This document shows, in pieces, positions 1 to 4,627 of a stretch of 11,018 bases of DNA; position 1 is the stretch's first letter; the number at the start of each line of letters is the position of its first letter. The notes under the pieces were generated by a model. It was not told where the DNA came from. It worked only from the letters and a program-made list of their open reading frames with translations, and did no database searches. The position numbers and the translations under genes were made by a program. The stretch comes from Candidatus Aminicenantes bacterium UBA2199 (GTDB lineage Bacteria; Acidobacteriota; Aminicenantia; UBA2199), in contig DCVB01000097.1 in NCBI GenBank assembly GCA_002327965.1, forward strand, positions 426 through 11,443, written 5' to 3'.

Positions 1-162
1 TATACCGTGGACGTGGACGACGAGCAGCAGCTGGACGCCCTGGGGCGCTGGGCGATCGTGCTGGAGAAAAGCCGCGTCGATGCGGGATTCCGGGCCGCGG
101 TTTTATGTTCCCGCGAAAAAATGCTACAATTCAGGGAAACGCACGGAGGTATGATCCGATGA
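1..162 (+). CDS. 3' end of an unidentified gene (partial)
   Basis: The first frame is open from the window edge to a TGA at 160-162, giving 53 residues that begin YTVDVDDEQQLDALGRW. The first 33 codons or so have the high third-position GC of the neighbouring gene. The TGA overlaps the ATG of the next gene in an ATGA arrangement, which suggests translational coupling. Against this, the last 20 codons have mixed codon use and contain a good extended -10 promoter element, so the true gene might end elsewhere. No start is possible on the minus strand in the first 100 bp, so a minus-strand alternative is unlikely. I do not recognise the family. Confidence 0.4.
   Translation, partial: YTVDVDDEQQLDALGRWAIVLEKSRVDAGFRAAVLCSREKMLQFRETHGGMIR
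102..130 (+). promoter_or_regulatory. Candidate extended -10 promoter for the TPR lipoprotein gene
   Basis: TACAAT at 125-130 is preceded by TG at 122-123, giving the extended -10 pattern TGnTAnAAT. A weak -35 candidate, TTTATG, lies 17 bp upstream at 102-107. It sits in a short AT-rich patch within otherwise GC-rich DNA and would give a leader of about 20 nt before the ATG at 159. Sigma-70-like consensus is assumed; there is no direct evidence of transcription. Confidence 0.4.
145..149 (+). promoter_or_regulatory. Ribosome binding site fixing the start at 159
   Basis: GGAGG is followed by a 9-nt spacer and then ATG at 159. This favours 159 over the in-frame ATG at 105, which would place 18 non-hydrophobic residues in front of a clear lipoprotein signal peptide. 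Confidence 0.7.
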
Positions 163-1457
163 AAGCGATGCTGCTTGCGGCGCTCGTTCTGCTCACCGTG
201 GCCTGCGGAGGCGTCCGGCCCGTCACCGTCGATTTCCATCTGCCCGCGCTCGAGAGCGGCACCTTCCTCGATTCCTTCTATCGCCAGGGCTGGGAGCAGC
301 TGCGCCAGGGCGATAGCGAGGCGGCCTACCGCTCGTTCCAGAACAGCGTGGCCCCGCTGGACAAGAAGCAGGCGGCCTTCGGCTACGTCTTCCTGGCGCG
401 CAAGAAGTTCAGCGCCGCCTTCGAGCAGTTCGCCCACGCCCTGGAGTCCAATCCCGCCAACCTCGAGGCCGGCATGGGCCGGGCCATGATCCTGGAGCTC
501 GAGGGGCGCACGCCCGAGGCCTTCCGCGCCTACGGCGAACTGCTGCTCCGGGCCCCCGCCGACGCCTGGATCAAGCTGAAATACGAATCCATCCGCGCCG
601 ACGCCACCCAGGCCCATCTGCTGGAGGCGGAACAGGCGCAGGGGCAGGACGACGCGCGTTACCTCCGCGCCCTCGAGCAGGCCTCCTTCTATTCCCCCGA
701 CATGACGGCCATCACCCTGCAGATCGCCGAGCACCACTACGCCCGGGGCGACCTGCAGCGCAGCCTGCCGCGCTACGAGGCCGTGCAGGAGAAGGAGCCG
801 CACAACGAGGCCGTGCTGCTCAAGCTCGCCGCCATCTATGAAAAGAACGAGAAATTCGACCTGGCCATCGTCACCCTGGACCGCCTGCTGGCGCTGAAGC
901 CCGGCGATCCATTTCTGGAGAGCGAGAAAAAAAGGATTCGCGACCGTTTCCAGGAAGTGAGCCTGCCCGAGAAGTTCAAGCGCATTTTCTTCAAGAGCGA
1001 GGTCAACCGCGAGGAACTGGCGGCGCTGATCGGCTTCTACTTCGACCGCCATCTCGAGCTGGACCGCGCCCCCGAGATCCTCACCGACATCGACGGCTCC
1101 TTCGCCAGGGAACAGATCATCAAGACCGTCACCGCCGGCATCATGCGCGCCCGGCCCGACCACTCCTTCCAGCGCTTCGCCGCCCCCGACCGCGCCCGCT
1201 TCGCCGTGACCCTGCAGGCGCTGATCGACTACCTGAAAGGCAAAGGGCGCGTCCTGCGCTTCACGCCGCCCAGCGAGACGCCGGTCGCCGCCGACCTGTC
1301 GCCGCTGCACAAGGAGTACGCGGCCATCACCCTGCTGCTCAATTCCCAGGTACTGGCCCTCGACGCCGGCGGCCTTTTCAACCCCACCCGCGTCGTCTCC
1401 CCTTCCGAGGTCATTTACGCGCTCAAGAAGATATTCAACGCCATAGAAGATAAGTAG
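159..1457 (+). CDS. TPR-repeat lipoprotein with C-terminal SLH-like repeats
   Basis: The protein has 432 residues from the ATG at 159. MKAMLLAALVLLTVAC is a lipoprotein-type signal peptide with a candidate lipidated Cys16, although Thr at -3 is not the preferred Leu. Residues about 39-245 are helical repeats of TPR type (FEQFAHALESNPANLEAG; LQRSLPRYEAVQEKEPHNEA; FDLAIVTLDRLLALKPGDP). The C-terminal third looks like degenerate S-layer homology units: one partial near 270-295 (VNREELAAL), one near 307-357 (LTDIDGSFAREQI with AGIMRARPDHSFQRFAAPDRARFA) and one near 387-429 (GGLFNPTRVVSPSEVI). TPRs usually scaffold protein contacts and SLH units usually bind cell-wall polymers, so an envelope-anchored adaptor is likely. 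The assignment of the SLH units is from pattern only. The TAG stop lies inside the first heptamer of the following repeat block. Confidence 0.85.
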   Translation: MKAMLLAALVLLTVACGGVRPVTVDFHLPALESGTFLDSFYRQGWEQLRQGDSEAAYRSFQNSVAPLDKKQAAFGYVFLARKKFSAAFEQFAHALESNPANLEAGMGRAMILELEGRTPEAFRAYGELLLRAPADAWIKLKYESIRADATQAHLLEAEQAQGQDDARYLRALEQASFYSPDMTAITLQIAEHHYARGDLQRSLPRYEAVQEKEPHNEAVLLKLAAIYEKNEKFDLAIVTLDRLLALKPGDPFLESEKKRIRDRFQEVSLPEKFKRIFFKSEVNREELAALIGFYFDRHLELDRAPEILTDIDGSFAREQIIKTVTAGIMRARPDHSFQRFAAPDRARFAVTLQALIDYLKGKGRVLRFTPPSETPVAADLSPLHKEYAAITLLLNSQVLALDAGGLFNPTRVVSPSEVIYALKKIFNAIEDK

Positions 1458-1473
1458 TCAGTAGTCAGTAGAA
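1453..1473 (+). repeat. AGTAGTC heptamer tandem repeat (left arm)
   Basis: AGTAGTC occurs at 1453-1459 and 1460-1466, with a degenerate third copy (AGTAGAA) at 1467-1473. The reverse complement reads as CTACTGA units, the same family as the CTACTGK heptamers at 1666-1693. The array contains the stop codon of the TPR gene (TAG, 1455-1457). Confidence 0.85.
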
Positions 1474-1548
1474 GAGGGCATTGAACGACAGGAAATTCTC
1501 ATTTATCTCCTCAACCTCGAATCCCCCAAGGGGACACGAAGCGTTGCG

Positions 1549-1562
1549 TCGAACTTCGAACC
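1549..1562 (+). repeat. TCGAACY heptamer pair
   Basis: TCGAACT at 1549-1555 is directly followed by TCGAACC at 1556-1562 and then TCG, which starts a third unit. A further single TCGAACC followed by TC lies at 1624-1630. Confidence 0.65.
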
Positions 1563-1580
1563 TCGTCTATTTTCTTACAC

Positions 1581-1601
1581 GTCACGCGTTACGCGTCACG
1601 C
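1581..1601 (+). repeat. GTYACGC heptamer, three tandem copies
   Basis: GTCACGC (1581-1587), GTTACGC (1588-1594) and GTCACGC (1595-1601) are exact 7-bp neighbours with one C/T difference. The array contains two overlapping ACGCGT palindromes. Confidence 0.8.
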
Positions 1602-1665
1602 TAGATCGTTTATTTCTCCAACATCGAACCTCATTTGTGATATGGTTGAGCGCCCTTCCTGCTTT

Positions 1666-1693
1666 CTACTGTCTACTGGCTACTGTCTACTGT
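1666..1693 (+). repeat. CTACTGK heptamer, four tandem copies (right arm)
   Basis: CTACTGT, CTACTGG, CTACTGT and CTACTGT start at 1666, 1673, 1680 and 1687. The array ends 2 bp before the stop codon of the minus-strand PKD gene (1696-1698). In inverted orientation it matches the AGTAGTC array at 1453-1473 with few mismatches. Confidence 0.85.
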
Positions 1694-1695
1694 CT

Positions 1696-2604
1696 TCACT
1701 CGGTAATGGTAACGGTCTTGGAAGTGGCGTTGCTGCCGCCGGCGTCGTCGGTGACCTTCAGGGTGACCGAGTACGTCGCCGCTGCCGCGTAGGAGTGGGA
1801 AGCCGTTTTGCCCCGGGCGCTATGACCGTCGCCGAAATTCCATTCCCAGTTCGTGATCCAGCCGTCGCTGTCCGTGCTCAGGCTGCCGTTGAGATACACC
1901 GTTTCCCCGACCTTGACGCTGCTGGGCGAGATGGTGAAACTGGAGACCGGCAGGACGTTCTGCTTGACCGTAATGGTCACGGTCTTGCTCAGGTTCCCGG
2001 AAATGGCGGTGACCGTGGCCGTCATGTCGGTATACAGGTCTTCGCTCACCAGGCCGTTCGCGTCGGTCAGGCGGATGGAATTGCCGTGATCCAAGTCCCC
2101 GGCGCTGGTCGATAGAAGGACCGGAATGTCGGCCAGCGGGTTCATCGAGGCGTCAAAAGCATAGACGCTGATCCGCGACTGCCCGCCGCCCGGCCCCAGC
2201 ACCGCGGGAACGGCGCTGAGGGTCAGGACCGCGAGCGCCCCGGAGCCGACGGTGATCTTCAGCGTTTGCGAAACGTTGTTGCCCGAGCGCGCCGTGATCT
2301 CGGCGGTGCCGTTCTGGCTGCCGGAGACGAATTCCACCATGGCCCGCCCGTCCTGGAATTCGGCGGTCGCCGGGATCGTGCCCAGCGTCGCCGTGAACGT
2401 GACCCGGGTGTAGTCGTGGACCGCCTCCCCGTCCGCGGTGATGCCGATCACCGTGATCAGGGCCTTGTCCCCATTGGTCTTGAGGCTGGCCTTGTCAGCG
2501 CTGATGATCAGCGTCGTATCGTCCATGGCATAAAAAGCGGTTTTCTTGCACGCCGGCGCCAGCAGCAGCAATGGCATCAGGGCCAATATCTTTATCTTGT
2601 TCAT
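1696..2604 (-). CDS. PKD-domain lipoprotein with two Ig-like domains
   Basis: The protein has 302 residues. The N-terminus MNKIKILALMPLLLLAPAC is a lipoprotein-type signal peptide with a candidate lipidated Cys19 (APAC, a loose lipobox). Residues about 31-119 and 122-213 are two beta-rich Ig-like modules of bacterial invasin/Big type; each has a glycine-containing start, a TATLGT or LSTSAGD turn and an ending in alternating hydrophobics such as LKITV or TVTITV. Residues about 216-302 form a PKD domain with the diagnostic WNFGDG at 255-260, and SHSYAAAATYSVTLKVTDD follows. Such domains act as extracellular spacers or binding modules, so the protein is probably surface-displayed. Ligand and partners are unknown. 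The start is supported by GGAG four nt upstream of the ATG and by the signal peptide. Confidence 0.88.
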   Translation of the reverse strand: MNKIKILALMPLLLLAPACKKTAFYAMDDTTLIISADKASLKTNGDKALITVIGITADGEAVHDYTRVTFTATLGTIPATAEFQDGRAMVEFVSGSQNGTAEITARSGNNVSQTLKITVGSGALAVLTLSAVPAVLGPGGGQSRISVYAFDASMNPLADIPVLLSTSAGDLDHGNSIRLTDANGLVSEDLYTDMTATVTAISGNLSKTVTITVKQNVLPVSSFTISPSSVKVGETVYLNGSLSTDSDGWITNWEWNFGDGHSARGKTASHSYAAAATYSVTLKVTDDAGGSNATSKTVTITE

Positions 2605-2608
2605 GTCT

Positions 2609-2612
2609 CTCC
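2609..2612 (-). promoter_or_regulatory. Ribosome binding site of the PKD lipoprotein
   Basis: On the minus strand the sequence reads GGAG, a 4-nt gap (AGAC), then ATG at 2604-2602. The spacing is short but workable. Confidence 0.55.
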
Positions 2613-2622
2613 GTGAAACTAA

Positions 2623-2650
2623 ATTCTATCATAAATCAGGCAAATTTAAA
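2623..2650 (-). promoter_or_regulatory. Candidate promoter of the PKD lipoprotein gene
   Basis: On the minus strand, TTTAAA (2650-2645) and TAGAAT (2628-2623) are separated by 16 bp, a plausible -35/-10 pair. They lie in an AT-rich patch just upstream of the ribosome binding site. A direct repeat, ATAAATCAGG, at 2631-2640 and 2653-2662 brackets the -35 element and could be an operator. This is inference from consensus only. Confidence 0.35.
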
Positions 2651-2662
2651 GGATAAATCAGG
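2631..2662 (+). repeat. ATAAATCAGG direct repeat, 22-bp period
   Basis: ATAAATCAGG occurs exactly at 2631-2640 and 2653-2662, with starts 22 bp apart, about two helical turns. It lies in the promoter region of the minus-strand lipoprotein gene. It could be a pair of regulator half-sites or a minor duplication. Confidence 0.55.
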
Positions 2663-2804
2663 AAAAATGCATAATTATTCCGACCGCTCCGAACTTCCCC
2701 CCTTTGTGTCTTCGATACAAAAAAGCATATTATTCATTCTTGGTTGTGGCTTAGGACTATCTCAAATCAAAAGTGCGAAAAATACTTGACACTACCTTTT
2801 ATCT

Positions 2805-2875
2805 GGACAAGGAGTTGTCCTTGATTGTCGGGGTATTTTACCATATCATCCGCTTTCCCCCCATTCATAATGAAT
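2805..2875 (+). repeat. Palindrome-rich leader of the transposase gene
   Basis: Several small inverted repeats lie in about 70 bp before the transposase start. GGACAA and TTGTCC flank GGAG at 2805-2820. An overlapping alternative, CAAGGA and TCCTTG flanking GTTG, lies at 2808-2823. GGTA and TACC flank TTT at 2832-2842, and ATTCA and TGAAT flank TAA at 2863-2875. The first two are mutually exclusive 6-bp stems. These may be transposase-binding or translation-control structures of an insertion sequence. I could not identify the outer boundary of the element. Confidence 0.5.
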
Positions 2876-2885
2876 CAACCTCTCC

Positions 2886-2889
2886 AGGA
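2886..2889 (+). promoter_or_regulatory. Ribosome binding site supporting the transposase start
   Basis: AGGA lies 9 nt before the ATG at 2899. A second in-frame ATG at 2914 is possible but has no comparable site. Confidence 0.45.
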
Positions 2890-2898
2890 TGGAATCAC

Positions 2899-3948
2899 AT
2901 GGGTAAATTCTTCATGCGCAGCTACATTTCAGCTCGGCACGTTTATCTCTTCTTCCGTTCCAGGGAATCCCTATTGCTTGAAATCGTCGCCCTGCGACAG
3001 CAGATCGCAATTCTCAAACGCCGGAACCCCAGGCCGCTCTTCACCAAGAGTAACCGCATTTTCTGGGTCAGATTAAGAAAATTGTGGCCTGCATGGAAAA
3101 AATCCTTATTAATCGTTAAACCAAAAACAGTCGTGGAATGGCATCGAAAAGGATTTCGCCTGTATTGGAATTTTATATCCAAAAAAGGAAGGGGTAAATA
3201 CAATGCGGCAAGACGCAGAGAGATCCGCCATCTCATCAGGCAAATGGCCCTGGAAAATCTGGCTTGGGGCGCGCCGCGCATCCACGGCGAGATGCGCAAA
3301 CTCGGATATTGCATCTCCGAGAGAACCGTTTCCCGCTATATGCCCAAGCGGGAACTCTTGGAAAAAAGCAATTGGATGATCTTCCTCCGCAACCATCGGC
3401 ACGCCATTGCCGCTATGGATTTCTTCGTCGTACCCACGATCTTTTTCAGGCAACTGTACTGTTTCTTCATCATTGACCATGACAATCGTAAAATCCGCCA
3501 TTTCGGCGTGACGTTCAATCCCAACGCGGAATGGGTTACAACTCGCTTGATGGCCGCTTTCCCATCCGGCCACGCATGTAAATACATGGTGTTTGACAAT
3601 GACTCCATCTTCTCAGCGCGGGTTGTTCGGTCGCTGAAATCCCTGGGCATCGAGCCGATCAGAACATCGATTAAATCCCCCTGGCAAAACGGAATCGCCG
3701 AGCGTTTTGTCGGCAGCGTCCGCCGGGAAATCCTCGACCACGTCATTATCCTCAATGCCAGACACCTTGATCACCTCATGCGGGAATACATCGACTATTA
3801 CCACTACGACCGCACACACTACGCCTTGGACAAGGAAACGCCCTTTCCCCGGCCAATCCAAAGCAAATCCACAGATAAGTCCAGGCTCATCGCCTCTCCC
3901 AGGCTCGGCGGATTGCACCATCGCTATTCCTGGAAAAACGCAGCCTGA
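2899..3948 (+). CDS. Integrase-core (rve/DDE) transposase
   Basis: The protein has 349 residues from the ATG at 2899, chosen because AGGA lies 9 nt upstream and because residues encoded before it do not resemble the family; the frame itself is open from 2773. It is a DDE-type transposase that would cut and join insertion-sequence ends. The N-terminal part has LLLEIVALRQQIAILKRR, then VEWHRKGFRLYW and an HTH-like stretch WGAPRIHGEMRKLGYCISER. The catalytic core shows the first Asp in AAMDFFVVP, the second in VFDNDSIF and the Glu in GIAERFVGSVRRE, followed by YIDYYHYDRTHYALDKETP. The end, GGLHHRYSWKNAA, matches the usual family C-terminus, so the gene is full length with all three acidic residues. 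Its composition is intermediate between the GC-rich left and the AT-rich region that follows. Confidence 0.88.
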   Translation: MGKFFMRSYISARHVYLFFRSRESLLLEIVALRQQIAILKRRNPRPLFTKSNRIFWVRLRKLWPAWKKSLLIVKPKTVVEWHRKGFRLYWNFISKKGRGKYNAARRREIRHLIRQMALENLAWGAPRIHGEMRKLGYCISERTVSRYMPKRELLEKSNWMIFLRNHRHAIAAMDFFVVPTIFFRQLYCFFIIDHDNRKIRHFGVTFNPNAEWVTTRLMAAFPSGHACKYMVFDNDSIFSARVVRSLKSLGIEPIRTSIKSPWQNGIAERFVGSVRREILDHVIILNARHLDHLMREYIDYYHYDRTHYALDKETPFPRPIQSKSTDKSRLIASPRLGGLHHRYSWKNAA

Positions 3949-3976
3949 GTACTCTGTTTTCTTTCAGGCCTCGCAG

Positions 3977-3991
3977 CTTGCAAAATGCAAG
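3977..3991 (+). repeat. Short hairpin downstream of the transposase
   Basis: CTTGCA (3977-3982) and TGCAAG (3986-3991) form a perfect 6-bp inverted repeat around AAA, about 30 bp after the transposase stop. There is no following T-run, so it is not a standard terminator. It may be an IS end structure. Confidence 0.4.
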
Positions 3992-4081
3992 TCTACCCGG
4001 ATATCCATTTTTTGCAGATTCTCTCCATCGGGTATTGCCATTCTCCAAGCCCTTCTAACAAATCATTCAGTCAAAGACGCA

Positions 4082-4101
4082 ATAAAACCACCGGGTTTTA
4101 T
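4082..4101. terminator. Possible bidirectional terminator hairpin
   Basis: ATAAAACC (4082-4089) and GGTTTTAT (4094-4101) form a perfect 8-bp stem around ACCG. The built-in A and T runs on both arms could end transcription from the transposase on the plus strand and from the Rhs locus on the minus strand. The stem is AT-rich and there is no long T tract beyond it, so strength is uncertain. Confidence 0.4.
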
Positions 4102-4187
4102 CTATTTCCTCCCCGCCATCTGATTTTGGCGAGCAACAATACTCCGTTTCTCAAAACCCCAGAAGCCTGCTTGATTACGCGATTGGT

Positions 4188-4208
4188 TAAAAGATGGCTT
4201 ATCTTTTA
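4188..4208. repeat. Inverted repeat spanning the stop codon of the small exported gene
   Basis: TAAAAGAT (4188-4195) and ATCTTTTA (4201-4208) form a perfect 8-bp inverted repeat around GGCTT, overlapping the minus-strand TAA stop at 4201-4199. It may protect or end the mRNA of the Rhs locus, but it lacks a T tract after the stem in the minus direction. Confidence 0.35.
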
Positions 4209-4612
4209 TTGTATGGCATTAAACCTTCAACATCTATACTCTGTTTAAAATTTGGACCATAAATCTTAAATGACTGCCAGCCTTTTGCATGTCGCCAAAT
4301 CCAAGTCACACAGAACTTATCATTTTTCGTAAAACCTTTAATGCGCCATTTATTGAGGCAGGTAATAATTTCTTTTAATATAAGTGCTTTTTTGTAATCA
4401 ATTATTTCTATATTAACTGGCTTTCCGTTTTCATCTATTTCAAATAATGCTTGCACCGAGAAGGATATGTTCCCTTTAATATAAACCTCTGGAATGCTAA
4501 AATTACATACTGCAACTACTATCTCTATTCCCTCATTTTCCTTTATTTTATCTGCTTTTGCAATTACCACCATTAACAATCCAACAAATACAGTAACAAC
4601 TTTTTTTTTCAT
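4199..4612 (-). CDS. Small exported protein, candidate Rhs immunity partner (TonB C-terminal-like)
   Basis: The protein has 137 residues. MKKKVVTVFVGLLMVVIAKA is a signal peptide with a likely cleavage after AKA (residue 20). The mature part, about 47-117, follows the pattern of a TonB C-terminal domain: an FEIDENGKPVNIEIID beta-hairpin, a helix LKEIITCLNKWRIKGF, and a final strand CVTWIWRHAKGW. This resemblance is by pattern and unconfirmed. It starts 15 bp after the Rhs stop, has AGAGGG five nt before the ATG, and shares the Rhs tip's low GC. Those features fit a polymorphic-toxin immunity gene, here exported to the periplasm. Alternatives are a small TonB-like accessory protein or an unrelated lodger. 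A run of nine A follows the ATG. Confidence 0.75.
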   Translation of the reverse strand: MKKKVVTVFVGLLMVVIAKADKIKENEGIEIVVAVCNFSIPEVYIKGNISFSVQALFEIDENGKPVNIEIIDYKKALILKEIITCLNKWRIKGFTKNDKFCVTWIWRHAKGWQSFKIYGPNFKQSIDVEGLMPYNKR

Positions 4613-4617
4613 TTTGT

Positions 4618-4623
4618 CCCTCT
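4618..4623 (-). promoter_or_regulatory. Ribosome binding site in the Rhs to small-gene gap
   Basis: AGAGGG on the minus strand sits 5 nt before the ATG of the small exported gene and fills the 15-bp gap after the Rhs TAG stop (4630-4628). The tight spacing points to co-transcription. Confidence 0.55.
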
Positions 4624-4627
4624 TAAA

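Larger units (their letters stand above)
1453..1693. repeat. Heptamer-repeat intergenic block between convergent genes
   Basis: This non-coding stretch separates two convergent genes and is a mosaic of short 7-bp tandem arrays: AGTAGTC (1453-1473), TCGAACY (1549-1562, with a single copy at 1624-1630), GTYACGC (1581-1601) and CTACTGK (1666-1693). The outer arrays are inverted relative to each other. Short tandem heptamers (STRRs) are known from cyanobacterial intergenic regions, and these resemble them in period though not necessarily in origin. The reading frames across the block show repeat-derived peptides and no credible protein. It may act as a terminator or be a small non-autonomous element. 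I see no tRNA or ordinary terminator in it. Confidence 0.75.
3949..4198. other. Non-coding spacer with two hairpins; probable right end of the IS
   Basis: No credible gene lies in this 250-bp gap between the transposase and the small exported protein. It contains CTTGCA and TGCAAG flanking AAA (3977-3991) and the AT-rich hairpin at 4082-4101. The right end of the insertion sequence should fall here, but I found no convincing terminal inverted repeat against 2605-2898 by eye and no target duplication. Confidence 0.45.

Noticed and set aside
105..158. Upstream ATG at 105 as start of the TPR gene
   Set aside because: It would put 18 charged, non-conserved residues before a clean lipoprotein signal peptide, and it has no ribosome binding site; GGAGG fits the ATG at 159.
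1524..1533. CCCC-AA-GGGG as a terminator hairpin
   Set aside because: The loop would be too small for the full stem, leaving only three base pairs, and no T tract follows.
1453..1693. CRISPR-like array
   Set aside because: The repeats are 7 bp in direct tandem without spacers, and no cas genes are nearby.
1642..2115. Plus-strand frame opposite the PKD gene
   Set aside because: It begins in the heptamer repeats and continues antisense to the PKD and Ig-like domains; the peptide has no domain character.
2571..2789. 72-residue plus-strand frame across the promoter region
   Set aside because: It starts antisense inside the lipoprotein signal peptide and has no support from codon use or a ribosome binding site.
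2831..4044. GGGTATT...CCAT similarity at 2831 and 4030 as IS ends
   Set aside because: The match is short and in direct, not inverted, orientation, so it cannot be a terminal inverted repeat and may be chance.
3985..4248. 87-residue plus-strand frame after the transposase
   Set aside because: No ribosome binding site or recognisable features, and it runs across hairpins and into the 3' end of the minus-strand exported gene.
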